Counted from the stretch's first letter, positions 1 to 6,138 are shown. The stretch is DNA of 6,138 nucleotides from Holosporales bacterium (GCA_031263345.1 JAISFY010000071.1:1-6138), one strand, 5' to 3'. Numbers and translations are program-made. The notes: a model not told the origin generated them from the letters alone.

Positions 1-621
1 GCAGCTCAGGCTATCGATGCTGCACATCAGGCTCAGGTAGCTCAGGCTCAACCTAACGCTCAGCCTGCGGGAGCTCCAGCTAACGATGCTGCATCTCAGG
101 CTCAGGTAGATCAGTCTCCTGTTAACGCCCAGCCTGTGGCAGATCAGGCTATCGATGCTCCACTTCCGGCTCAGGTAGATCAGTCTCCTGCTAACGCCCA
201 GCCTGTGGCAGATCAGGCTAACGATGCTGCACCTCAGGCTCAGGCAGATCAGTCTCCTGCTAGCGTCCAGCCTGTGGTAGGTCAGGCTATCGATGCTCCA
301 CTTCCGGCTCAGGCAGATCAGGCTATCGATGCTGCACCTCAGGCTCAGGCAGATCAGGCCCCTGCTAGAGCTGATATTGGAACTCAGGCTAACGATGGGG
401 CTCCTCCAGCTCTGGTAGATCATGCTATCGATGCCGCACCTCAGGCTCAGGCAGATCAGGCCCCTGCTAGAGCTGATATTGGAACTCAGGCTATCGATGC
501 TGCTCCTCAGGCTCAGGCAGATCAGGGAACTCAAACCCAGTTACTCGAGTCTGGATTGGAAAATGTAAGGAGCCAGTTAGAAGGTATATTAAATCTCCTC
601 AGTTACCTGGATAGAAGGTAA
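1..621 (+). CDS. Tandem-repeat Ala/Gln/Pro/Asp-rich protein, 3' part (5' end outside window)
   Basis: The frame is open from the first base, so this is the C-terminal 206 residues of a longer protein. A GTG at 136 could be read as a start but lies inside the repeat array and is almost certainly an internal Val. Residues 3-174 are tandem repeats rich in Ala, Gln, Pro and Asp. The part seen has no Lys, Cys, Trp or Phe, is acidic, and should be largely disordered. The last 32 residues differ: a non-repeat, probably amphipathic helical tail with Leu/Ile spacing (LLESGLENVRSQLEGILNLL) ending in YLDRR. The gene stops with TAA followed at once by TAG. GC is about 60% in the repeats, against 30-42% downstream. 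Acidic tandem-repeat proteins in Anaplasmataceae are often secreted effectors or surface antigens. That role is only a possibility here: I recognise no specific family and see no signal peptide, since the N-terminus is missing. Confidence 0.75.
   Translation, partial: AAQAIDAAHQAQVAQAQPNAQPAGAPANDAASQAQVDQSPVNAQPVADQAIDAPLPAQVDQSPANAQPVADQANDAAPQAQADQSPASVQPVVGQAIDAPLPAQADQAIDAAPQAQADQAPARADIGTQANDGAPPALVDHAIDAAPQAQADQAPARADIGTQAIDAAPQAQADQGTQTQLLESGLENVRSQLEGILNLLSYLDRR
7..522 (+). repeat. In-frame tandem repeat array (69-bp and 102-bp units)
   Basis: Two unit types are visible. The first four units (7-75, 76-144, 145-213, 214-282) are 23 residues each, of the form QAIDAAPQAQVDQSP followed by a NAQPVAD-like end. 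The rest alternates a 12-residue unit (283-318, 385-420, 487-522; QAIDAPLPAQAD-like) with a 22-residue unit (319-384, 421-486; ending APARADIGT), giving a 34-residue, 102-bp period. The final 12-residue unit is incomplete as a period. Positions 334-391 and 436-493 appear identical over 58 bp, which points to recent duplication or homogenisation. All units are multiples of 3, so gain or loss of a unit keeps the frame. Confidence 0.9.
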
Positions 622-655
622 TAGAACCGTACTGATGCCAATATTAATGGGGCAC

Positions 656-715
656 ATGGCCGAGGGCTTGGACTACAACCCAACTCTTGGCCGTAGCCCG
701 GGATCGGTCCTCTGG
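656..715 (+). other. GC-rich structured segment (possible terminator-like or small RNA element)
   Basis: This lies in the 255-bp gap between the repeat gene and metG. Positions 656-666 can pair with 684-694 (11 pairs, three of them G-U), then, after a bulged C at 667, 668-671 pair with 680-683 around an 8-nt loop. The wobbles are allowed in a + strand transcript but would be C-A mismatches in a - strand transcript, which favours + strand. A second small stem follows (698-703 with 708-715, interrupted). A competing pairing of 664-668 with 695-699 is also possible. GC is about 60% here against an AT-rich remainder of the gap. No T-run follows, so it is not a standard intrinsic terminator. I do not recognise it as tmRNA, SRP RNA, 6S RNA or RNase P RNA. 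It could end or stabilise the repeat-gene transcript, or be a separate small RNA. Confidence 0.35.
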
Positions 716-820
716 ATGCAAGGTTAATACCATTCGTTTAGCTGAATCCATTCAGAGATTTGAAACGGATGATGATTTTTATCCTCACTCAGCAAAATAA
801 CATGTTCGAAATTTAAAATG

Positions 821-826
821 TATGAT
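821..826 (+). promoter_or_regulatory. Possible -10 box of the metG operon promoter (TATGAT)
   Basis: TATGAT differs by one base from the sigma-70 consensus and sits in the AT-rich end of the gap, 51 bp upstream of the metG ATG. TG directly precedes it, though without the spacer base of a true extended -10. No good -35 lies at 16-18 bp; the best match there is TAACAT at 798-803. A TTGAAA at 760-765 is too far away to pair with it. Initiation near 833 would give a leader of about 44 nt. The evidence is motif only. Confidence 0.25.
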
Positions 827-876
827 AACCTACGTCTCTGTTGTTTCGCAGAGCGTGGGTTGTTATCGATTGTAAC

Positions 877-2427
877 ATGAAATCTATTTATATCACGACC
901 CCAATTTATTATGTAAACGCAAGACCCCATATGGGGCATGCTTATACGACGATCGCATGTGATGTTTACGCGAGGTATTGTCGATCGCAGCATTGGGATG
1001 TCAAATTTACTACCGGCACAGATGAACATGGAAAGAAGATAGAGCAGAGTGCTCTCGCTGCGGGAATTGAGCCACAGCTTTTTGTAGACCAGGTTTCACA
1101 GCATTTTAGGAATCTTTTATCAACCCTAAATATTACGAACGATGACTTTATAAGAACGACAGAATCGCGCCACAAAAAGGCTGTCGAATACTTTTGGGAA
1201 CGAATGAAAGAGAGAGGATACATATATCTTGGCGAATACTCTGGATGGTACGATATAAGGAATGAGGCGTATTTTTCCGAAGAAGAGCTAGTTAATGGGA
1301 AATCTCCGTTAGGCGGTGATGTTCAATACATGAAGGAACCATGCTATTTCTTTCGATTATCGGAGTTCAATCGGCAGCTGGGTGAATTTTATGAAAATAA
1401 CCCGGATTTCATTGTGCCAATTCAGAGAAAAAATGAAATACTCAGCTTCGTGCGGCAAGGATTAAAGGATGTGGCAATTTCGAGAACCACTTTCAACTGG
1501 GGGATTAAAGTTCCGAAAGATCCTGCGCACGTCATTTATGTCTGGCTCGATGCTCTCGTCAACTACCTGACCCTAAACGGATATCCCGATAATAGTAAGC
1601 AAGGCGCAGACGTTTTCTGGCAAAACTCTATTCACATCGTCGGAAAAGAAATTACCAAGTTTCACGCCGTTTACTGGCCATCCTTTCTGATGGCAGCCGG
1701 AATTCCGCCTCCTAAGCAAATCGTTTCACACGGCTGGTGGTTGAGCGAAGGAGAAAAAATGTCCAAATCGACTGGAAACGTTCAGGATCCAGTGAAATAC
1801 TGTAAATTATTCGGCTCCGATTCACTGAGATATTACCTCATAAGAGAACTCCCATTCGGAGCAGATGGGAATTTTGTTCTCGAAGGTTTTGTTAACAGGC
1901 ATAATACCTTTCTCGTAAATTCGTTTGGTAATCTGTGCCATAGAACATTATCCTTTATCAAAAACTACGCCGATGGCATCGTAGAAAAGCCAAACAGCTC
2001 TGAATACATTCCTGATGACGCAATTTTTATAGATGCTATCACTAGAGGCCTAACTAATGCAGTACAAAATATGGAACAGTACTATTTTAATAAGTACCTA
2101 GAAACGCTAGAACACCTCTCTTCTATCGCGAATCAATACATCGATAAACATAAACCTTGGGACCTCAGAAAGGCTGGTCTTACGTCCCGAATGAACGCCG
2201 TTTTATTCGTTCTATTAGAGCAGGTCTATAAAATTACGAAATTCTTGGCTCCAGTTATTCCAATATCATCTGAGAAAATTCTAAAGCAAATAAATATACC
2301 ATATACTCCTGCAATCCTCCCTAAAGAACGAATTCCAAGGAAAGTCGAAATACACTCACCGGAAATAGTTTTCGAAAAAATAGATGTGTCGGATTTAACG
2401 CAATTTGACGTATATGCCAACGACTGA
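877..2427 (+). CDS. metG: Methionyl-tRNA synthetase
   Basis: This class I aminoacyl-tRNA synthetase charges tRNA-Met, including initiator tRNA, with methionine in the cytoplasm at the cost of ATP. The product is 516 residues, normal for the compact form without a C-terminal dimerisation domain. The N-terminal Rossmann fold has the HIGH-type motif as HMGH at residues 18-21 within YYVNARPHMGHAYTT. GTDEHGKKIEQ follows at about 47-57. The connective-peptide region (about 122-140, GWYDIRNEAYFSEEEL) has no CxxC pairs, so this is the zinc-free type. KMSKS is at 294-298 (GEKMSKSTGN). The C-terminal part is the helical anticodon-binding domain, including HKPWDL. I chose the ATG at 877 because the protein then begins MKSIYITTPIYYVN, as family members do. 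A TTG at 841 in the same frame would add 12 unlikely residues. No clear Shine-Dalgarno precedes the start. It is first of four overlapping genes, and its end overlaps gpsA by 14 nt. Confidence 0.96.
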   Translation: MKSIYITTPIYYVNARPHMGHAYTTIACDVYARYCRSQHWDVKFTTGTDEHGKKIEQSALAAGIEPQLFVDQVSQHFRNLLSTLNITNDDFIRTTESRHKKAVEYFWERMKERGYIYLGEYSGWYDIRNEAYFSEEELVNGKSPLGGDVQYMKEPCYFFRLSEFNRQLGEFYENNPDFIVPIQRKNEILSFVRQGLKDVAISRTTFNWGIKVPKDPAHVIYVWLDALVNYLTLNGYPDNSKQGADVFWQNSIHIVGKEITKFHAVYWPSFLMAAGIPPPKQIVSHGWWLSEGEKMSKSTGNVQDPVKYCKLFGSDSLRYYLIRELPFGADGNFVLEGFVNRHNTFLVNSFGNLCHRTLSFIKNYADGIVEKPNSSEYIPDDAIFIDAITRGLTNAVQNMEQYYFNKYLETLEHLSSIANQYIDKHKPWDLRKAGLTSRMNAVLFVLLEQVYKITKFLAPVIPISSEKILKQINIPYTPAILPKERIPRKVEIHSPEIVFEKIDVSDLTQFDVYAND

Positions 2428-3382
2428 AGTTAATGTCGGCATTTTGGGAGCAGGAGCCTTCGGGACCTCTCTCGCGATCTGTTTTTCAAATAATTGCAGC
2501 GTCTCTCTATTTTCGTTTTTCGCAGACCACGCTGAATCAATGAAAAATACAAGATCAAATAATTTTTTGCCTGGATTTCAGCTTTCAGAAGATATAACCA
2601 TTGGTAATTTTTCAGAAGTCGTTACTGCTAATTTCAACTATCTCTTGTGGGCGCTGCCAGTAAAACCTAGTCTCGACATTCTAGATGACATCAAAAATAC
2701 AATCGACGGTAGTACGATTATGATCTGCTCTAAAGGATTAACACAAAACGGTAATTTTTTATCAGATGAGTTTGAATCTCGGCTCCCAAACTCGAAAATT
2801 GGATGTTTATCTGGACCCAACTTTGCCGCTGAATTGGCCGAGTTTCGTTACTCAGCTTCAAATGTAGCCTTCAACCATATCGACGATGCGATCGATTGTG
2901 CTTCCCGCCTGTCTAATCGATACTTCAAGCTCATCCCATGTGATGACATAATCGGCGCTCAATTATGCGGAGCAGCAAAAAATGTCGTAGCGATTGCATG
3001 TGGAATAGTATCCGGTTTGGAACTCGGACAAAATACCCACGCCGCGCTCTTATCTTTCGCCATGTCTGAAATCAGAGAATTGGGACTAAAATTGGGAGCA
3101 AAGGAACAAACATTCAGCGAACTTTGCGGATTTGGAGATTTGGTGCTAACGGCTTCAAGCTCCGATTCAAGAAATATGAACCTGGGAAAGATGTTAGCAA
3201 ACAGCGTCGACCCGGCCGCTATTATCGGTTCGAACTCTGTGGTTTACGAGGGGTATGAAACATCTCGACAAATTTCCAAATTAGCCAGGCACCACAAAAT
3301 CGAAATGCCAATCTGTAATTCAGTGTACATGATTCTACACGAAAAACAATCTCCTAATTCCATTTTGAATGTCTTCAGATGA
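2414..3382 (+). CDS. gpsA: NAD(P)-dependent glycerol-3-phosphate dehydrogenase
   Basis: GpsA reduces dihydroxyacetone phosphate to sn-glycerol-3-phosphate with NAD(P)H in the cytosol, supplying the backbone for phospholipids. The product is 322 residues, close to the family's usual length of about 330. The N-terminal dinucleotide-binding motif is GILGAGAFGTSLA (GxGxxG at residues 12-17). Next come NNFLPGFQL, WALPVKPS, the lysine of CSKGL (about 107) and SGPNFAAELAE (from about 133). The C-terminal helical domain has GAAKNVVAIACGIVSGLELG with the expected catalytic Lys at about 189, then GFGDLVLTA (239-247) and SRN (252-254). All expected key residues appear present. The ATG at 2414 puts 11 residues before the glycine motif. 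The TTG at 2405 in the same frame is less likely. The start overlaps metG by 14 nt and lacks an obvious Shine-Dalgarno, suggesting translational coupling. The 3' end overlaps the addB-like gene by 14 nt. Its DHAP substrate is linked to tpiA in the same gene run. Confidence 0.96.
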   Translation: MPTTEVNVGILGAGAFGTSLAICFSNNCSVSLFSFFADHAESMKNTRSNNFLPGFQLSEDITIGNFSEVVTANFNYLLWALPVKPSLDILDDIKNTIDGSTIMICSKGLTQNGNFLSDEFESRLPNSKIGCLSGPNFAAELAEFRYSASNVAFNHIDDAIDCASRLSNRYFKLIPCDDIIGAQLCGAAKNVVAIACGIVSGLELGQNTHAALLSFAMSEIRELGLKLGAKEQTFSELCGFGDLVLTASSSDSRNMNLGKMLANSVDPAAIIGSNSVVYEGYETSRQISKLARHHKIEMPICNSVYMILHEKQSPNSILNVFR

Positions 3383-5129
3383 ACTTTCCTCAATAGAGCG
3401 ATTATCGATTCTGACTCGGTTGGTTCTTAAGTTCGAAAGTAATATTCGAACCCTAGAGGCTGTCAGATATGCAAAAGATTTAGCAGCCGTTATCGATGAA
3501 ATGAAACTTTTTAATGTCGATTTATCTCTCCTTCAGCAAGAATTTACATCATATTTTTCAGAACATTGGAAACGTCGTACCAACTTTCTCTCAATCGTTA
3601 CAAATTTTTGGCCAAAAATTTTAAATGAGCTTAACAAGGAAGATGTCAAATTCTTAGGTACTCGCCGTCAATATCTCGGACCTTTCGCTTCCAAAAATCC
3701 AGAATTGGAACTAAAGACTCTTGATAAAATTATTATCTACGAAGCAGACGATATTTTTCATGAATTGGAATTTATCACCTCAACTGTTCTTCAAAATAAA
3801 TGTAAAAAAGTTATAATTGTATCACCAGATAAAGATACATCTACCCTCCTGCGCTTTAAATTCAATGCGGAAATTAGTGAAAAAACCAAAATTACTGAAA
3901 AAACCATTCTCGATAAAGTCGAAAAATATTTCGGAGATATGCCACTGGAAAATAATAACGAATTTGGGAAAATAATTGATGAGCTGTTAATGCCAAATGC
4001 CCCGGGTAGTAAGTCAGAACTATCTGACAACGTCACGTTAGTCGACGATGTTAGTATCGTTGATAAGATAACCTTCGACGTCTCAATCTGCGCATCGATG
4101 AATGAAGCATCATGGTATCCCGCGATCTGTGGAGAGTATTGGCTCCATCAATCAATCCGGCAGAAAATTGGTATTCCCACGAAAAGCGTTTTAAAACAAC
4201 AAATGGAAAACGATTTTTACAATTTGATCAGCGCGAGTGGCAAAGTGTTTTTAACGAGACCAAAAAAAATTAATAAATCGGATACTCGCAAAAGCCCAAT
4301 TTTAGCAAAGCTCGAAATGCGTTGCCGAAAAACAAAGTTATTTATAAATTACTGTAAAAAAGACTGGAAATGCAACTCAGCATCCAAAACAGTGAATTCT
4401 ACATCCAGAATAAGTAATTTCATCATTCCAAATAGGTTGAGCACCGGAAGTTTGGGGTTACTAATGCAAAATCCGTATGATTTCTATGCGAGATACTCTC
4501 TCGAACTCGAATCAACAGATGTAAATAGAAAGTCATTAAAAAAAACAAATATTTTCAGAGATTTGATCAAAAATTACTTTTGTAACAAAGATTGCCTAGA
4601 CCATCACCTTAAACTTATCAAGCAGACCGATTTTTTTTACTATCAACAATGCTTAAATATGATTGATTGGATGCAATCATATTTTCAAAAACCGTACGGA
4701 TTTTGCAATATAATGGGCTGTACAAATCTAGGTGATTCCGGTACGGAACTATATGGTAGCATAGATATAGCCGAAGCTCATCATGATTATACGCTGATAT
4801 CGCATTTTCAGGCATTCTCACCACCTGCCACCAGAGAGCTACTTTATGGCACCGATTGCGCCATTCTCGCCACTTGTCTCATCGCCGAAAAAAATGGATT
4901 TCAGGAAATAAGAGTACCTATCAGAGAAATAAGGATCTACTGGCCAGCACTAAAAAACAAATCTTCACCGTTTTCTGTCAAGATTCTGGAAATTTCTGGT
5001 AACTTAATCAGAGATTTTGAGGATCGAGTTTGCAATTTACTGAATCGATTTTCTAGTGGGTATGAACGGGATGACAGAGATATTGGAAAGCAATCGAGCT
5101 ACTGGCACTTAGAAAGGAGAGAAAAATAA
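3369..5129 (+). CDS. addB: AddB-like double-strand break repair protein, reduced and with a degenerate nuclease site
   Basis: AddB is a subunit of the AddAB helicase-nuclease that processes DNA ends for recombination. This 586-residue product matches alphaproteobacterial AddB in order: SSIERLSILTRLVL (7-20), HWKRRTNFLSIVTNFWP (66-82), the PDK region (KKVIIVSPDKDTSTLL, 146-161), MNEASWYP (244-251; the family has LNEG.WP), YWLHQSIRQKIGIP (257-270), VFLTRPKK (293-300), then the nuclease-domain entry LSTGSLGLLMQNPYDFYARY (357-376). AddB in this class is usually about 1000 residues. The N-terminal lead-in and much of the middle are absent. The start is firm at the 5' side because an in-frame TGA immediately precedes the ATG. 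The catalytic DYK expected after the first Asp (D466 of YGSID) reads S478-H479-F480, and the upstream catalytic His is probably an Arg (IFRDL, near 397), so the nuclease is probably dead. Base composition is the most AT-rich in the window. The frame is intact, so a structural role with AddA or slow decay are both possible. The AddB assignment is strong; the function is uncertain. Confidence 0.8.
   Translation: MSSDELSSIERLSILTRLVLKFESNIRTLEAVRYAKDLAAVIDEMKLFNVDLSLLQQEFTSYFSEHWKRRTNFLSIVTNFWPKILNELNKEDVKFLGTRRQYLGPFASKNPELELKTLDKIIIYEADDIFHELEFITSTVLQNKCKKVIIVSPDKDTSTLLRFKFNAEISEKTKITEKTILDKVEKYFGDMPLENNNEFGKIIDELLMPNAPGSKSELSDNVTLVDDVSIVDKITFDVSICASMNEASWYPAICGEYWLHQSIRQKIGIPTKSVLKQQMENDFYNLISASGKVFLTRPKKINKSDTRKSPILAKLEMRCRKTKLFINYCKKDWKCNSASKTVNSTSRISNFIIPNRLSTGSLGLLMQNPYDFYARYSLELESTDVNRKSLKKTNIFRDLIKNYFCNKDCLDHHLKLIKQTDFFYYQQCLNMIDWMQSYFQKPYGFCNIMGCTNLGDSGTELYGSIDIAEAHHDYTLISHFQAFSPPATRELLYGTDCAILATCLIAEKNGFQEIRVPIREIRIYWPALKNKSSPFSVKILEISGNLIRDFEDRVCNLLNRFSSGYERDDRDIGKQSSYWHLERREK
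5114..5119 (+). promoter_or_regulatory. Shine-Dalgarno of tpiA (AAGGAG)
   Basis: AAGGAG lies 9 nt before the tpiA ATG, inside the last codons of the addB-like gene. It is the only strong ribosome binding site seen at any start in the window. It supports the ATG at 5129 and suggests tpiA is translated efficiently on its own as well as through coupling to the upstream gene. Confidence 0.7.
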
Positions 5130-5803
5130 TGGGTAAATTAATCGTTGCAAATTGGAAGATGAATGGCTCAGTTGATTTGGCCGAAGAATTCGCCAAAACA
5201 TTCAGCGTATCCAATTTAATCCTTGGACTACCAACTATATTTTTATTACCTTGCCATAATCGAAATACCAAACTAAAACTGGCCGCTCAAGACTGTTCGA
5301 TATTTCCAGGATTTGGAGCGCACACCGGTGAAATATCGGCTCAAATGCTGAGAGAAGCCGGGATTGAGTATGTGATTCTAGGACACAGCGAGCGACGTTC
5401 CACCTCTAACCTCGATTCCGTAGAAAATGTCTTACAAAAACTATCACATGCAATCGATGTCGGTTTAGTATCTATCCTATGTATCGATGAAAATTTTAAT
5501 CGATTAATCGATAAAAATACCTCCGATTTGATTAAGAATAACCAAGGGAAGGTGATTCTGGCATATGAACCGATTTCAGCAATTGGAACGGGAATCGTCC
5601 CAAAAACTTCGGCCATTATCGAAATCGTCTCTCAAATTAAGAAAGAATACGAAGGAATTGCCACCCTATATGGAGGAAGTGTTAATTCCGATAACGCCAG
5701 CGAAATAATGTCAATATCAGAAATTGATGGCATATTGGTTGGCGGTGCCAGCTTAAAAATATCCGAGATTTCGGCTCTGCTTTCGAAGATACCCTCAACT
5801 TAA
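5129..5803 (+). CDS. tpiA: Triosephosphate isomerase
   Basis: TpiA interconverts dihydroxyacetone phosphate and glyceraldehyde-3-phosphate in glycolysis and gluconeogenesis, in the cytosol, normally as a dimer. The 224-residue product is short for the family (about 250). The substrate-binding Lys is in NWKMN (K10). AAQD and GAHTGEIS (63-70) follow. The catalytic His is in ILGHSERR (H86). The catalytic Glu is E147 in AYEPISAIGTG, which runs into the flexible loop. The phosphate-binding segments are YGGSV (181-185) and GILVGGASL (201-209). All catalytic parts are therefore present, and the missing length appears to come from shortened loops and helices, for example after CIDE (118-121). The start ATG shares its A with the addB-like stop (TAATG) and has a good Shine-Dalgarno. 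It is last in the gene run, and its stop overlaps the stop of convergent miaA. In an organism with limited sugar use its main job may be to supply DHAP to GpsA (inference). Confidence 0.97.
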   Translation: MGKLIVANWKMNGSVDLAEEFAKTFSVSNLILGLPTIFLLPCHNRNTKLKLAAQDCSIFPGFGAHTGEISAQMLREAGIEYVILGHSERRSTSNLDSVENVLQKLSHAIDVGLVSILCIDENFNRLIDKNTSDLIKNNQGKVILAYEPISAIGTGIVPKTSAIIEIVSQIKKEYEGIATLYGGSVNSDNASEIMSISEIDGILVGGASLKISEISALLSKIPST

Positions 5804-6138
5804 TGCTGCAGCAAGCTGATTTTTAAAAATTCAGACTCCTGAACCTGGTGTCTAAACCAGGTCATTTGCCGCTTAGCGTAATGTCTAGTATTCAGCTTGA
5901 TAAGATTCACCATAGTATCGTATGAACATACTCCACTGAGATACATCACAACCTCTTTTGCTCCGATAGCATTGAAAACTGGATACTTTTTAGCTATATT
6001 GTAATCGGTTAGAGTTACCCCTCGATCATTTCCGAGGCAAGAAAGGAGAGATCGTACCTCATCAATCGCTCCGCTTTTTAACATACAGTCTACCCTATCA
6101 TTAATCCTTTTGTATAATATTTGGCGATTTGTAATCAT
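5800..6138 (-). CDS. miaA: tRNA dimethylallyltransferase, C-terminal part (5' end outside window)
   Basis: MiaA transfers a dimethylallyl group to N6 of A37 in tRNAs that read codons beginning with U, which stabilises codon pairing. Only the last 112 residues are in the window. They match the C-terminal third of the family: RQILYKRINDRVDCMLKSGA with EVRSLL (5-30), FNAIGAKEVVMYLSG (55-69), then TRHYAKRQMTWFRHQ (84-98). The P-loop and dimethylallyl-diphosphate site, about 190 residues, lie beyond the right edge. The ATG at the very edge is probably an internal Met, not the start. The gene converges on tpiA, and the two TAA stops overlap in the TTAA at 5800-5803. I see no sign of damage in the part present. 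Confidence 0.93.
   Translation of the reverse strand: MITNRQILYKRINDRVDCMLKSGAIDEVRSLLSCLGNDRGVTLTDYNIAKKYPVFNAIGAKEVVMYLSGVCSYDTMVNLIKLNTRHYAKRQMTWFRHQVQESEFLKISLLQH
5843..5862. repeat. Perfect 7-bp inverted repeat near the tpiA/miaA junction
   Basis: ACCTGGT at 5843-5849 and ACCAGGT at 5856-5862 are perfect complements around a 6-nt loop, 40 bp past the tpiA stop and inside the miaA 3' end. No T-run follows directly on either strand; on the miaA strand a TTTTT lies about 13 nt beyond. It could help stop or protect the tpiA transcript. But it also encodes the conserved WFR of MiaA, so it may be only a coding coincidence. Confidence 0.3.

Noticed and set aside
136..138. GTG as start of the repeat protein
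   Set aside because: The same frame and the same repeats continue upstream to the window edge, so this is an internal Val codon.
1..522. CRISPR array
   Set aside because: The repeats are contiguous, in frame, coding, and have no unique spacers of constant length.
656..694. Classic intrinsic terminator after the repeat gene
   Set aside because: The stem is strong, but no run of T follows it. I kept it only as an unassigned structured element.
841..876. TTG start extending metG by 12 residues
   Set aside because: The extension is unlike the family, whose members begin just before the ITTPIYYVN strand. The ATG at 877 fits better.
724..1029. 101-codon ORF on the - strand across the metG start
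   Set aside because: It overlaps the well-supported metG N-terminus, has no recognisable family features and is explained as an antisense shadow.
2405..2413. TTG start extending GpsA by 3 residues
   Set aside because: The ATG at 2414 is nearby, a stronger codon, and already leaves a normal lead before the glycine motif.
3773..5024. Iron-sulfur cluster in the AddB-like protein, from its many Cys (405, 409, 428, 446, 451)
   Set aside because: The spacing does not match the Cys pattern of cluster-bearing AddB that I know, so the Cys are not enough to claim one.

Overview
The window looks like part of the chromosome of an AT-rich, probably host-dependent alphaproteobacterium, most likely in Rickettsiales (Anaplasmataceae or a near relative). 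Three things point there. The genes are low in GC (about 30-42% in the lines I counted). One gene is an alphaproteobacterial-type AddB that is strongly reduced. An acidic tandem-repeat protein of the general kind found in that order lies next to the housekeeping genes. The genus cannot be fixed from the sequence alone.

Layout. Positions 1-621 are the 3' part of a + strand gene for an Ala/Gln/Pro/Asp-rich tandem-repeat protein, GC-rich compared with everything after it. Positions 622-876 are the only real intergenic gap. It holds a GC-rich stretch that can fold into a strong hairpin (656-694) with a second small stem after it (698-715), then an AT-rich part with a possible -10 box. From 877 to 5803 four + strand genes follow with no spacing: metG (methionyl-tRNA synthetase), gpsA (glycerol-3-phosphate dehydrogenase), an addB-like gene, and tpiA (triosephosphate isomerase). 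They overlap by 14, 14 and 1 nt, so they very probably form one translationally coupled operon. On the - strand, miaA (tRNA dimethylallyltransferase) enters from the right edge and converges on tpiA, their stop codons sharing a TTAA.

How the genes fit together. TpiA and GpsA meet at dihydroxyacetone phosphate: TpiA interconverts it with glyceraldehyde-3-phosphate, and GpsA reduces it to sn-glycerol-3-phosphate for phospholipid synthesis. MetG and MiaA serve translation (tRNA charging and tRNA modification).

The most unusual items are these. The AddB-like protein keeps the family's sequence signatures but is only 586 residues long and has apparently lost its nuclease active site. The repeat gene carries near-identical 102-bp units. 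The upstream spacer has an unexplained structured segment. The hexamer ATCGAT occurs far more often than base composition predicts. I saw no tRNA, rRNA, CRISPR array or insertion sequence.
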